Counted from the first letter of the stretch, positions 1 through 11,476 are shown. The stretch: 64,000 nt of DNA from Tragulus kanchil (GCA_022376925.1 JAIOJX010000005.1:8708501-8772500), one strand, 5' to 3'. Notes: generated by a model not told the origin, from the sequence alone. Program-made: numbers and translations.

Positions 1-61
1 TTTCCTATAACGCTATCAGTGTTCATATATATATGCCACGTAATAGTCAGCAAAAATTCAA

Positions 62-250
62 GGGGTGCGTGTTAATTCCTCAGTCGTGTCTGACTCTCTA
101 CGATCCCATGGATGGTGTAGCCCGCCAGGCTCCCTTGTCCAGGGGATTCTCCAGGCAAGAATACTGGAGTGGGTAGCCATTCCTTTCTCCAGGGAATCTT
201 CCCGACTGAGGGACTGAGCCTGGGTCTCCTGCCTTGTGCAGATCTCTGAA
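62..250 (-). mobile_element. Bov-tA/BovA SINE
   Basis: Ruminant SINE in reverse orientation. It shows the family landmarks 'cccatggatg...agcccgccaggctccc' and 'caggcaagaatactggagtg', followed by the degenerate complement of the tRNA-derived head. The head is cut off near 250. Ruminant-specific and non-coding; the short open frames across it are not genes. Confidence 0.9.
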
Positions 251-940
251 GCATTTTCTCTGTCTTCTCTGCACTTTGTTCGATATATTCTAACCACTTT
301 AGTCTCCCTGGATTCAGATGTCTGTCTTCTCAGTTCATTGGGACTGCCTGCGTTCCCTTGTCCTGTGTCAAGGTCCAGAAACTGTCTACAGGAAGAAAGC
401 TGGTCACATTGTTATGCTCAGATTATTTGCTCCTATTTTTTCAGTGACTACAATCTTGTACTGTCTATTTTCCAGTAACTAAAAACACTTGGCTCATGCA
501 TTTTGTCTAGGTTTATATGTGTTTACAGTGTAAGAACAAGCGTATTGCTGGATAATTCAATTTGGATGCAAGTGAAAGTCCTCAGTATATTTTTCATTCA
601 GTAAATTATATGTTCTAACAATATTTGCCTGGCCTATTTCACTAAAAGGCTATAAAGATAAATTGGGATAATGTACATCAAAGTGCTTTATACACTGTAA
701 AATATTGTACAAGCCTGCCTGTTATAATAACGATAACAACAACAATAACTGTCATGCTTAAATAACCCAGCAAACACATCAGGAAGGCACAGTTCTTGGT
801 GATTAAAGAATTACAAAGAAAGGCCTCTAATCTGGGGACGTATATACTGAAAGTCCACATCAAAATGAGATGACAAATATTATGTGCCGTATAGAAATAT
901 GATAGCTTCTCTTCATTGACAACTTAAGACATGCTAGCTA
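251..940. other. no gene or repeat recognised
   Basis: AT-rich stretch with stop codons in every frame. It includes a small AAC/AAT-rich patch near 724-752. I see nothing else to assign. Confidence 0.5.
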
Positions 941-947
941 CATTTTC

Positions 948-1304
948 TATTTTTATTTATTTATTTATTTATGGCTATTTTTGGGTATTATTTTGGGGTT
1001 TTCACTGCTGCCACAGGCTCTTCTCTAGTTGCAGGGTGTGGGGGCTACTCTCTAGTGGAGGGGAGCAGACTTCTTGTGGCAGTGACTTCTCTTGTGGAAC
1101 TTGGGCTCTAGGGCACATGGACTTCAGTAGTTGTGCACATGAGCTCCATAGTTGTGGCTCTGAGGCTCTACAGCACAAGCTCCATAGTTGCGGCTCATGG
1201 GCTTAGTTGCTCCACAGTAAGTGGGATCTTTCCAGATCAGGGATTGAACCTGTGTCTCCTGCATTGGCAGGCAAGCTCCTCACCACTGAGCTACCAGGGA
1301 ACCC
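948..1304 (-). mobile_element. CHR-type tRNA-Glu SINE
   Basis: Cetartiodactyl CHR/CHRL/SINE2-1 type element, reversed. It begins with the complement of an A-rich tail (ATTT repeats at 948-972), passes through the 'tagttgcagg...cttctcttgtgg...cttcagtagttgtg' body, and ends in the complement of the tRNA head (ccactgagctaccaggga). The A copy of duplication 1 starts inside it. Confidence 0.85.
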
Positions 1305-1324
1305 TCACTAGCTAAGTTCTTTAT

Positions 1325-1500
1325 AAACATTATTTCAAGTAACCCTTGAGAATTTTTTGAGGTAAATATTAGGATATCTTCTCCACAGATCAGGAAACGA
1401 GGTCCAGGAATGCTAAGTAACTGGAAAGTTTGCATAGAATGTACTAGAGCTTGAATTTAGACACATGATCGTATCTTGATTCTCCGTTAGAAGGTTAGAC
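1325..1500 (+). mobile_element. MIR SINE fragment
   Basis: Old mammalian-wide SINE. Diverged matches to the MIR core (tatttcaagtaaccct...gaggtaa...cagatcaggaaacgaggtc...taagtaact) run in consensus order. Repeated at about 2427-2602 by duplication 1. Confidence 0.65.
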
Positions 1501-1949
1501 CATGAGTTTTATGAATTGGGAAGATAAAGAGGGATGTGTTGACTTGAAGGCTAAGGGAATGCTTTATACAGAAAATGGGAGTGTAGATGGATCACTTTGG
1601 ACAAAATTTAAATAAGAGGACATAGAAATTCAAATTTAGAAGAAAAGGATTACAGAAGCAACGAATAAAGATAATGTGTCCCAGAGACAGGGACTAGAGT
1701 AATTTTGTTAATCTGTAGGAGTAGGAGCTAAGGTTGCAGTCACATTGTGTAAGATAGTGATAAATTAAGACATTTCTCCATTACTTCAGTCTTAATATAT
1801 CTTCAGTGTGATGCAACTGTTCACTGTTATTTTTCTTACTTAAAAAATAATCATAACCTATGCCGACATATTTGACTATATGTGGTTTCCACAGGTACTA
1901 TTCCACAATCCTGTAATCTTACAAAACATCCATTCATTTTCTTGATATC

Positions 1950-2050
1950 TGTGAGTATCTCCTCCGCAGCAGGTGTTGTACTAGGCACGGAGGATATAAC
2001 ATTAAGTCTGACATTGCTCCTTTTTCAAGGAACTCACAGTTAATTTTCAA
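1950..2050 (+). mobile_element. ancient MIR-like repeat
   Basis: Resembles the old mammalian segment 'tactaggcac.gaggatata...caaggaactcacag' found in MIR-related repeats. Also present at about 3053-3156 and 4156-4258 through duplications 1 and 2. Family assignment is tentative. Confidence 0.35.
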
Positions 2051-2177
2051 ATGGGAAGGTCTGTCAAGCAGATAGAACTTGGGGAGTAGGATTCTGAGAG
2101 AAGTCAAAGCTAAAATGTATATTTTGAAGTTGCTGACACGTCGCAGAGAACTTATGCATCTAGAAAGAAAAACAATG

Positions 2178-3285
2178 GTGGCAGTGACTTCTCTTGTGGA
2201 ACTTGGGCTCTAGGGCACATGGACTTCAGTAGTTGTGCACATGAGCTCCATAGTTGTGGCTCTGAGGCTCTACAGCACAAGCTCCATAGTTGCGGCTCAT
2301 GGGCTTAGTTGCTCCACAGTAAGTGGGATCTTTCCAGATCAGGGATTGAACCTGTGTCTCCTGCATTGGCAGGCAAGCTCCTCACCACTGAGCTACCAGG
2401 GAACCCTCACTAGCTAAGTTCTTTATAAACATTATTTCAAGTAACCCTTGAGAATTTTTTGAGGTAAATATTAGGATATCTTCTCCACAGATCAGGAAAC
2501 GAGGTCCAGGAATGCTAAGTAACTGGAAAGTTTGCATAGAATGTACTAGAGCTTGAATTTAGACACATGATCGTATCTTGATTCTCCGTTAGAAGGTTAG
2601 ACCATGAGTTTTATGAATTGGGAAGATAAAGAAGGATGTGTTGACTTGAAGGCTAAGGGAATGCTTTATACAGAAAATGGGAGTGTAGATGGATCACTTT
2701 GGACAAAATTTAAATAAGAGGACATAGAAATTCAAATTTAGAAGAAAAGGATTACAGAAGCAACGAATAAAGATAATGTGTCCCAGAGACAGGGACTAGA
2801 GTAATTTTGTTAATCTGTAGGAGTAGGAGCTAAGGTTGCAGTCACATTGTGTAAGATAGTGATAAATTAAGACATTTCTCCATTACTTCAGTCTTAATAT
2901 ATCTTCAGTGTGATGCAACTGTTCACTGTTATTTTTCTTACTTAAAAAATAATCATAACCTATGCCGACATATTTGACTATATGTGGTTTCCACAGGTAC
3001 TATTCCACAATCCTGTAATCTTACAAAACATCCATTCATTTTCTTGATATCTGTGAGTATCTCCTCCGCAGCAGGTGTTGTACTAGGCACGGAGGATATA
3101 ACATTAAGTCTGACATTGCTCCTTTTTCAAGGAACTCACAGTTAATTTTCAAATGGGAAGGTCTGTCAAGCAGATAGAACTTGGGGAGTAGGATTCTGGA
3201 GAGAAGTCAAAGCTAAAAATGTATATTTTGAAGTTGCTGACACGTGCGCAGAGAACTTATGCATCTAGAAAGAAAAACAATGGTG
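2178..3285 (+). repeat. duplication 1, copy B
   Basis: Second copy of 1076-2180. It carries the 3' part of the CHR SINE (2179-2406) and the MIR fragment again. Its last 430 bases are also the start of duplication 2 copy A, so that part occurs three times in the window. Confidence 0.97.
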
Positions 3286-3335
3286 AGATTTAAGAGACCA
3301 AACAAGAGCAGCTGGAACCTTTAAAAAGGTCTGAG

Positions 3336-3385
<50 letters not shown>

Positions 3386-3957
3386 ACACACACACACATA
3401 TCTATTTTAGCTAATCTTGCAATAAGGAGATCATGAGAAATGTTGCTTTGAGGTTACAGGCTATTACAATGTGCACATTCCTTGAATCAGTGGAGTACTC
3501 ACTAACTGGGGAGAAATAGACGTCGATATTTCATGGGCAATCAGTGTCTTCTAAATGCTATGATAAACCTGTGGTTAAATGCTTCTAAGCTTGAACCAAG
3601 ATTTATCTTCTTAGGGAAATGGGAATTATTGTCTCAGAACTCTCACTCTTGAAGTAGAAGGAAATCACTCATCCCTGGATGTGGAGCTGAATTGTCCTCA
3701 GTGTATTTGGGACTCATCTCGTTTTCTTCAGGAAAAGATTTTATGGGGAATTAACAGCAACAAAATCTTACCATCCACATACGTACATACCCAAGGATTG
3801 CTTTCTCCATCTTCTGTTACAATGGAGCAGGCTGCAGGAGGGCTCTGAAGACAAGGACTTGGGAGATCCTGGGGCCAGCTGCAGTTCTTGGCCCCCGGCC
3901 AGGGATCCTGGAGGTCAGGTTCATTAAGAGGAGTCAGTGGGAGCGTTATCCCCACAG
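2856..3957 (+). repeat. duplication 2, copy A
   Basis: Almost identical to 3959-5060 (offset 1103). It differs by a C/A near 3944 close to its end and by the position of the interruption in the CA tract. One unmatched base (3958) lies at the join. Confidence 0.97.
3340..3398 (+). repeat. (CA)n microsatellite
   Basis: Dinucleotide tract with one G interruption at 3381, giving arms of 41 and 17 bases. Confidence 0.95.
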
Positions 3958-3958
3958 A

Positions 3959-4438
3959 ATAGTGATAAATTAAGACATTTCTCCATTACTTCAGTCTTAA
4001 TATATCTTCAGTGTGATGCAACTGTTCACTGTTATTTTTCTTACTTAAAAAATAATCATAACCTATGCCGACATATTTGACTATATGTGGTTTCCACAGG
4101 TACTATTCCACAATCCTGTAATCTTACAAAACATCCATTCATTTTCTTGATATCTGTGAGTATCTCCTCCGCAGCAGGTGTTGTACTAGGCACGGAGGAT
4201 ATAACATTAAGTCTGACATTGCTCCTTTTTCAAGGAACTCACAGTTAATTTTCAAATGGGAAGGTCTGTCAAGCAGATAGAACTTGGGGAGTAGGATTCT
4301 GGAGAGAAGTCAAAGCTAAAAATGTATATTTTGAAGTTGCTGACACGTGCGCAGAGAACTTATGCATCTAGAAAGAAAAACAATGGTGAGATTTAAGAGA
4401 CCAAACAAGAGCAGCTGGAACCTTTAAAAAGGTCTGAG

Positions 4439-4480
<42 letters not shown>

Positions 4481-5060
4481 ACACACACACACACACACAC
4501 ATATCTATTTTAGCTAATCTTGCAATAAGGAGATCATGAGAAATGTTGCTTTGAGGTTACAGGCTATTACAATGTGCACATTCCTTGAATCAGTGGAGTA
4601 CTCACTAACTGGGGAGAAATAGACGTCGATATTTCATGGGCAATCAGTGTCTTCTAAATGCTATGATAAACCTGTGGTTAAATGCTTCTAAGCTTGAACC
4701 AAGATTTATCTTCTTAGGGAAATGGGAATTATTGTCTCAGAACTCTCACTCTTGAAGTAGAAGGAAATCACTCATCCCTGGATGTGGAGCTGAATTGTCC
4801 TCAGTGTATTTGGGACTCATCTCGTTTTCTTCAGGAAAAGATTTTATGGGGAATTAACAGCAACAAAATCTTACCATCCACATACGTACATACCCAAGGA
4901 TTGCTTTCTCCATCTTCTGTTACAATGGAGCAGGCTGCAGGAGGGCTCTGAAGACAAGGACTTGGGAGATCCTGGGGCCAGCTGCAGTTCTTGGCCCCCG
5001 GCCAGGGATCCTGGAGGTCAGGTTCATTAAGAGGAGTCAGTGGGAGAGTTATCCCCACAG
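3959..5060 (+). repeat. duplication 2, copy B
   Basis: Second copy of 2856-3957. The segment 4824-5060 also begins duplication 3. Confidence 0.97.
4443..4501 (+). repeat. (CA)n microsatellite, second copy
   Basis: Same total length as 3340-3398, but the G interruption is at 4476, giving arms of 33 and 25 bases. The interruption has moved by four repeat units. Confidence 0.95.
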
Positions 5061-5926
5061 GGATGCTGGGTGAAGAGATGTTCAGTCAGGGACGGGGAAA
5101 GTGAGGAGAGGCAAGGGAGTGGGGCAGGTCACTGGGGGAGGCCTGAGGGAGGTATGTGGACAAGCGAAAGGAAGGAGTGGAACAGAAGATGAGAGCAGTT
5201 TCAGACAAGGGTTGAATCGAGGTTTCATCAGAATCAAATACAGTCCTATGAAATAACACAACAGGCTTTAAAAAAAATCTTAGAGTTGGCTTTCCAAGTC
5301 ATTAGCAAAATTTTGGGAGATAATTTCTGATCTTAACTTTCTGAGACCACCAGGGTATTTTGCTAGCTGCCTTTTAAAAAATAATGTATTAATTTATCTT
5401 TGATTGTGCTCGGTCTTCATTGCTGTGCAGGTTTCCTCTAGTGGCGGGGAGCGGGGGCTACTCTCTGGTTGTGGTGTGGGGCCTTCTTATTGGGGTGGCT
5501 TCTTTTGTCACAGAGCACAGGTTCCAGGGCACATGGGCTCAGACGGGTTCTAGGGAGCACGGGCTCAGTTGTTGAGGCTCCCGGACTCAAGAGCACAGGC
5601 TCAATAGTCGTGGCGCATGGGCTTAGTTGCTCTGTGGCATGTACAATCTTCCCAGACCAGGGATCAAACCTTTGTCTCCTGTCTTGGCAGGCAGATTCTC
5701 TACCATAGAGCCACCAGAGAAGCTGCATTAGAGGCCTTTTTTGTTTTTGAAACCTGACCTTTAAGATCAATTTGTATACATATATAGAAACGACTAATAA
5801 GCATATTTGTTAAAGATCACCCTGTGGAGATAAATATGGGAACCAAGAGGTTAACTAATAAGATAATAAGTTTATCACAATTGATAAAAGCAAGTTCAGG
5901 TACCTTCTCTGTCTAGAAGCCAGTAT
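4824..5926 (+). repeat. duplication 3, copy A
   Basis: Matches 5939-7037 (offset 1115, falling to 1111-1112 after small indels). The last bases before the jump (about 5926-5938) do not match the continuation at 7038, so the join is ragged. Confidence 0.96.
5385..5723 (-). mobile_element. CHR-type tRNA-Glu SINE
   Basis: Reverse-oriented cetartiodactyl SINE. The body reads 'gtgctcggtcttcattgctg...ggggctactctctgg...gcatgggcttagttgctc' and the head complement 'ctaccatagagccaccagagaagc' completes it. Confidence 0.88.
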
Positions 5927-5938
5927 CTCCATCTATCT

Positions 5939-7037
5939 GTTTTCTTCAGGAAAAGATTTTATGGGGAATTAACAGCAACAAAATCTTACCATCCACATAC
6001 GATACCCAAGGATTGCTTTCTCCATCTTCTGTTACAATGGAGCAGGCTGCAGGAGGGCTCTGAAGACAAGGACTTGGGAGATCCTGGGGCCAGCTGCAGT
6101 TCTTGGCCCCCGGCCAGGGATCCTGGAGGTCAGGTTCATTAAGAGGAGTCAGTGGGAGAGTTATCCCCACAGGGATGCTGGGTGAAGAGATGTTCAGTCA
6201 GGGACGGGGAAAGTGAGGAGAGGCAAGGGAGTGGGGCAGGTCACTGGGGGAGGCCTGAGGGAGGTATGTGGACAAGCGAAAGGAAGGAGTGGAACAGAAG
6301 ATGAGAGCAGTTTCAGACAAGGGTTGAATCGAGGTTTCATCAGAATCAAATACAGTCCTATGAAATAACACAACAGGCTTTAAAAAAAATCTTAGAGTTG
6401 GCTTTCCAAGTCATTAGCAAAATTTTGGGAGATAATTTCTGATCTTAACTTTCTGAGACCACCAGGGTATTTTGCTAGCTGCCTTTTAAAAAATAATGTA
6501 TTAATTTATCTTTGATTGTGCTCGGTCTTCATTGCTGTGCAGGTTTCCTCTAGTGGCGGGGAGCGGGGGCTACTCTCTGGTTGTGGTGTGGGGCCTTCTT
6601 ATTGGGGTGGCTTCTTTTGTCACAGAGCACAGGTTCCAGGGCACATGGGCTCAGACGGGTTCTAGGGAGCACGGGCTCAGTTGTTGAGGCTCCCGGACTC
6701 AAGAGCACAGGCTCAATAGTCGTGGCGCATGGGCTTAGTTGCTCTGTGGCATGTACAATCTTCCCAGACCAGGGATCAAACCTGTGTCTCCTGTCTTGGC
6801 AGGCAGATTCTCTACCATAGAGCCACCAGAGAAGCTGCATTAGAGGCCTTTTTTTGTTTTTGAAACCTGACCTTTAAGATCAATTTGTATACATATATAG
6901 AAACGACTAATAAGCATATTTGTTAAAGATCACCCTGTGGAGATAAATATGGGAACCAAGAGGTTAACTAATAAGATAATAAGTTTATCACAATTGATAA
7001 AAGCAAGTTCAGGTACCTTCTCTGTCTAGAAGCCAGT
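5939..7037 (+). repeat. duplication 3, copy B
   Basis: Second copy of 4824-5926. It has a 4-base deletion about 60 bases after its start (near 6000, in the 'catacgtacatac' tract). Confidence 0.96.
6497..6836 (-). mobile_element. CHR-type SINE, duplicate copy
   Basis: Copy of 5385-5723 carried by duplication 3. It differs by a T/G change in the head region. Confidence 0.88.
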
Positions 7038-7182
7038 ACCTCTTCTCTGTCTTCCTTTCCCATAAGATGTCACGCATCACGTGGACAGGTACCCTCGCCA
7101 TCTTAGCTTCCTTTGAAAGGAAGAAGTAAAAGTGTTCCTCTTTTCAGATTACATGTTATTCCACATGAAATCCCAAGAAATG

Positions 7183-7250
7183 TATTGGGTTGGTCAAAGA
7201 TCACCTGAACGTACAGAAAAACCAGAATGAACTTTTGGGCCAATCCAATA
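7183..7250. mobile_element. mariner-derived MITE
   Basis: Short palindromic element with terminal inverted repeats: 'tattgggttggtcaaaga' on the left, and the complement of 'ttttgggccaatccaata' on the right. TA dinucleotides lie at both ends, as expected for mariner insertion. It resembles the ~80-base mariner MITEs abundant in ruminant genomes. No transposase is encoded. Confidence 0.8.
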
Positions 7251-7257
7251 TGGCAAA

Positions 7258-7690
7258 ATAACTCCTACAACTATTTGGTGACTTCAGGATAGATACAAAG
7301 TCAGCGTATTTCTATACTCTAACAGTTAACAGGTAGAACCTGAAGTTAAAGACACAATGTTATTTACAATTCTTAAAAAAATAAAATACTTAGGTCTAGT
7401 AAAACATATATAGGATTTCATATGCTCAAAACCACCAGATAGTGGTGAAAGGAATCAAAGGAAATCTAAATAAATGGGGAAATATTCCATTCTAATGAAC
7501 TAAAAGATTCAACGTAGTAAAGAACGCACTTCTCCCCAGCCTGATGTACTGATTTAATACAATTTCTATTCCAATCACAGCATGATTTTTTTTTTTTTGT
7601 AGATAGAGACAATATTATTCTAAAATGTTCATGGAAAGGCAAAGGAACTAGAATGTGTAAGACAATGCTAAAGAGAAAAAAATAAGCTTG
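7258..7690 (+). pseudogene. old L1 ORF2 fragment
   Basis: Diverged sense-strand piece of L1 reverse-transcriptase ORF. Landmarks in L1 order are 'ggtgacttcaggata', 'tttctatactctaac', 'aaaataaaatacttagg', 'aataaatggggaaatattcc', 'aaagattcaacgtag', and 'aatttctattccaatcacag'. Many stops and indels; not functional. Confidence 0.7.
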
Positions 7691-8019
7691 TACCCAACAG
7701 GCCCCATAAGAATTAGGGCTTTTGGGTCCCCATTTGCAGGGCAGCCCAAGGCAACGGGTCAGGTGTCTGTTCTGGGCCACTACTATGGTATCTGCTGAGA
7801 CCAGTCGTGGTGGCTCCGTTTTCCTTCTATTACATAAAGAAAATTGAGTTTTCTCGAGGAGCCGAAGGTTCAAGAGGATCCATTCTGTTTTGCCTTTTTT
7901 TGTTTTTGTGCTTCGAAACCTGCCTGGAAGTTTAAATATTTACAACATTCTTTTCCTACAAGTTGTCTCTCTCTCCCTCTGGATGTATTCATCTCTCTCT
8001 CTTTTTAAATTTGTTTATT

Positions 8020-8400
8020 AATTCATTTTAGGGATGCTTTAAACAATGTACCATGAAATCATTTTTGTCTTATAACCAAGTTGTAAAAATAGTCCCCAAA
8101 GTTTTCATACGTTCTTCTTGTTTCCACACATATAACCATAGTACAATGACCAAAACCAGTTAAAACAGTCCACACAATGCCTTTAATTAGTTGGCAGACC
8201 TTATTCAGGCTTTACCGGTTGTCACATTAATGTTCTTTCTAAGAATCTGGGATCAACCATTGCATTTAGTTGTCATCTGGCTCCAGTCTAGGACAGTTTC
8301 TGACTGTCTATTTGTCCTTCATGACCTTGAACCTTTTGAGACCTGTTGCAATTTGAGTTGACGTGATTTTTACTCATGGTTAAATTCAGTTCTGCATGCT
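8020..8400 (-). mobile_element. old L1 3'-region fragment
   Basis: Antisense match to a widespread old mammalian L1-type segment ('gcagaccttattcaggctttaccg...tgtcacattaatgttctttct...ttgcatttagttgtcatctgg...tcatgaccttgaacctttt'). The subfamily is uncertain. Confidence 0.45.
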
Positions 8401-9170
8401 TCTCCCTTTTAGGCACTGGGTCTTGGAAGTTTGGGGGCTGAAAGGCTTAGGCTATTCAGTCATTATGAGCCTGTGTTCTTAGTGAAGGGTCTGTTCATTT
8501 AGAGAAAAAAGAACTGTTTCAGGTCCCACCTCTGGAGCTGTAAAATCATTTCTTAATGCAACTAATCCAACACTTACAGCTTACCTCCTGGGTTTTCATA
8601 AAATATTTTTTAAGGTACATGGTCTTTAAGTGTTATATTGTTTAATGTGCTATTTTAAACAGCTCAATACCTGGGGGTGTCGGTTTGAAACCCCTATTAT
8701 TAGTCATCATTAATTCACTAGGAACATAGCTAAATCATCAAAAAGTAATTCTTCGACCAATTACTGGATCAACTGAAATTCCTAAAGACTAGAGTCACCC
8801 AGAAATAACCTCAGAGCATAAGAGTTCTTTAGGCCAAATGCACCAACACGTAAACATGGAGCAGGGAGGGAGTGGTTCTTTAAGAGATTTACAGGTTGGG
8901 ATCCTTACCAACATCTCCAGGACGGATATGGGAGGCTGACCGCAGTTAAGAAGTTCTTCCAAGCTTTTAATTCAGGTTTCGCATGAAACTTATAACTGGC
9001 CCAGGAACCAGAAGCCCAGTTCCTGTCGTCACTGCATCATGTCAGTCAAGGAAGCTAACCTAGGTCATTTTTTCACCCATTTTTGGGAAGAATGGAGTTC
9101 TGTATACTCAGCGCTACACGGGGTTGCTGGGTGTCTTATGCTGAATCAAAACAGATAAAGAATCAACCAA
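8401..9170. other. no gene or repeat recognised
   Basis: Stop-rich unique sequence. I see no supported feature. Confidence 0.45.
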
Positions 9171-9171
9171 G

Positions 9172-9395
9172 GGCTTCCTGGGTGGTACAGTAGTTAAACA
9201 GCTGCCTTGCAATGCAGGGGAGACAGCTTTAGTCCCTAGTCAGGGAACTGAAAAGCTTCCACGTGCCACAGAGCACCTAAGCCTGAACATTGCAACTTCT
9301 GAGCCTGCGGGTCACAACTAGAGAGTTCATGCTCCACAGCGAAGATCCTGCATGCTGCAACTAAGACCTGACACAGCCAAATTTTAAAAAAGGCC
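9172..9395 (+). mobile_element. CHR-type tRNA-Glu SINE
   Basis: Forward-oriented element. The tRNA-like head 'ggcttcctgggtggtacag' and a diverged B-box region are followed by the 'acgtgccacagagcacctaa...gctgcaactaagacctgac' body and an A-rich tail. Confidence 0.85.
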
Positions 9396-9414
9396 CCCCC
9401 AAAAAAAGAAAACA

Positions 9415-9800
9415 ACCCATTTTAATGCCTGTCAGTAGATGAATATATGAATTCGGGTCTCTCTGTACAGTGGAATGCATGTGTGCATTCCAAGTTGCTT
9501 CAGCTGTGTCTGACTCTTTGTGACACTGTGGACTAGAGCCCGCCACGCTCCTCTGTCCATGGGATTTTCCAGGCAAGAATACTGGAGCAGATTGTCATTT
9601 CCTTCTCAAGGGGATTCTCCTGACCCAGAGACCTGTGTTTCTTATGTCTCCTGCACTGGCAAGCAGGGTCTTTACCACTAGCACCACGTCAGAAGTCCGT
9701 ACAGTGAAATACTGCTTAGAAATAAAGCGGAGTTAATCACTGATACCTGCAGCAAGCTGAATCTCAAAATAATTACGCTGGGGGAAAAAGCCTAACAAAA
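9415..9800 (+). pseudogene. old L1 3' fragment split by a SINE
   Basis: The left part (cagtagatgaatatatga...gtacagtggaat) and right part (gtacagtgaaatactgctta...gggggaaaaagcctaac) resemble the L1 tract that encodes the end of ORF2 and the early 3'UTR. The Bov-tA at 9477-9698 interrupts it. Confidence 0.5.
9477..9698 (-). mobile_element. Bov-tA SINE with target duplication
   Basis: Reversed ruminant SINE (gtctgactctttgtgacact...caggcaagaatactggag). A 12-base target-site duplication, gtacagtgRaat, flanks it at 9465-9476 and 9699-9710. This confirms retrotransposition into the older L1 piece. Confidence 0.9.
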
Positions 9801-10029
9801 ATGTGCACTTTGAAACCGAGACTGGGAACATGCAAGCTTGCCTCATAAGACAGAGGAGGATTCTCCACAGGCTACACAGAGAGTCAGATGCCGCACAAAC
9901 TAGAGGAAGAACAGCTAACAGTGAGAGTTAGGGATGCCCTTCAGCTTTCCCTTGGTGTTCCAGTTTCACTAGCTCACAAAGGAGTGTCTTAAACCTTCTG
10001 TAATAGCCAAACAGGGTCATGCACGGGGA

Positions 10030-10163
10030 AAGTGAAAGTGTTGGTTGCTCAGTTGCGACCAACTCTTTGCAACTCCATGGGCTGTAGCCTGCCAGGCTCC
10101 CCTGTCCATGGGATTCTTCAGGATGGAATACTGGAGTGGAGATCTTCCCAACCCATATCTTAA
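10030..10163 (-). mobile_element. Bov-tA SINE, truncated
   Basis: Reversed fragment with 'ccatgggctgtagcctgcc' and 'ggaatactggagtgg'. The segment that normally follows is shortened. Confidence 0.85.
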
Positions 10164-10216
10164 ATCAAAAGGTTGCGTTCCAAAATTTTACGTTTTTTTT
10201 TTTTTTTTAAATAGCT

Positions 10217-10286
10217 TTTTGCATTATACTGAAAATTGCCAAGTATATATGTGGAGATACTTTGCAATTTTCAGTATAATGTAAAA
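10217..10286. repeat. 30-bp stem, 10-base loop hairpin
   Basis: The left arm (10217-10246) pairs with the right arm (10257-10286) over 30 positions, with one G.T wobble (10221/10282) and one C/T mismatch near the loop. The loop is 10247-10256. It lies just after a T-run. It could be a MITE remnant, a local inverted duplication or a hairpin RNA; the sequence alone does not decide. Confidence 0.9.
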
Positions 10287-10289
10287 TGT

Positions 10290-11055
10290 TAGTTTTTTAA
10301 AAACCCATGAAACTTTGGAACGGATCCTTTGGTTCAAGACTTTTCTTGAGTAAGTGAGAGTTAAATGGCGGAGGGAGAAAGCCTAGTGAACAGAGAGAGG
10401 AGACGCCAGGAGGCAGAGGAAGGCCTGGGTGACAGACTGCAAGGCAGCCAGCAGAGGGCCGGAGGAGGTAGAGACCGGGAAGCGGACTGCCGGAAGGACA
10501 TCCTTCTGAAGTGATCTTCTCTGTAGCTTAAAGTGCAATAAAGACGGGTGTCTTAGACACATTGCAGTTAACGCATTTATGCACACTGTAATCTTGCACA
10601 TGCCTATGTTAAATAAGTGGAAGAAGAATACTCCTGACAGTCTCATAAAAGATGTTTCTCTTACGTGTTTGCATTTGTATAACGCATATCGCCAGCTCGA
10701 ATCTGGGCAAATGCCGTCACTTCCATTTTAATGTAGTTGCTTGTTCTACATGAGGTCCCAATCCTCAAAAAAAAAAGGGCAAAACGCAAAGTTGAAGCTA
10801 CGCATTGAACTGTGTGGATGCTTTCATTCCACATGTAGCTCCTGTGTTGGCCTTCCTTTTGCCTTGTATGACAGTGGTCAGCATTGGAAATAAAAGCATT
10901 TATTCTATGGGAACACACTGCTAAAGATCTTAAAGCTACAGTTATAGGGTTATATGTCTAAAAGCACCTATAATATTACAAATCAGCACTAATTACAAAG
11001 CAACACTGACTACGCTGATTATCTTAAGTAATTATTTGTTATTTGTTTTCTCAAT
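10290..11055. other. no gene or repeat recognised
   Basis: Unique sequence with short open frames only. I see no supported feature. Confidence 0.45.
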
Positions 11056-11059
11056 ATAA

Positions 11060-11384
11060 TTTTTATTTATTTACTTACTTATTGACTGGTTGCACTGGGT
11101 CTTCATTGCTGCCTGGGCCTTTCTCTAGTTGCAGAAAGTGGGAGCTCCTCTCTAGCTGCCGTGCACGAGCTTTGCTTTGCGGTGGCTTCTCTTGTTGTGG
11201 AGCACGGGTACTCGGGTGTGGGAGCTTCAGTAGTTGGGTTCCTAGGCTCTAGAGTACAGACTCAGGAGTTGCCATGCATGGCCTTAATTGTTCCCGAGCA
11301 TGTGGGATCTTCCTGGACTGGGTATCAAACCCGTGTCTGCTGCTTTCGCAAGCAGATTCTTCACCACTGAGCCACCAGGAAAGC
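11060..11384 (-). mobile_element. CHR-type tRNA-Glu SINE
   Basis: Reversed full-length element: ATTT/ACTT-rich tail complement, 'gcactgggtcttcattgctg', 'cttctcttgttgtggagcac', and the head complement 'ccactgagccaccaggaaag'. Confidence 0.9.
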
Positions 11385-11476
11385 CTTTGCTATGTGTGTT
11401 TTAAAATAAAAATCATATTGGATCAAGACCCACTCTGATTACTTCATTTTAACTTGATTGTATCTATGACAGTCCT

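Larger units (their letters stand above)
1076..2180 (+). repeat. duplication 1, copy A
   Basis: Almost identical to 2178-3285 (offset 1102). Three 1-base deletions relative to the other copy lie in its last ~100 bases (near 2096, 2115 and 2141). A mid-body G/A difference sits near 1533 versus 2635. The copies overlap by 3 bases at the join. Confidence 0.97.

Noticed and set aside
1076..7037. CRISPR array or satellite DNA
   Set aside because: The repeats are ~1.1 kb, each pair has different sequence, and there is no short repeat-spacer pattern or shared monomer.
9172..9240. tRNA gene
   Set aside because: The tRNA-like A and B box sequence is the head of a CHR SINE. No cloverleaf with paired acceptor ends is present.
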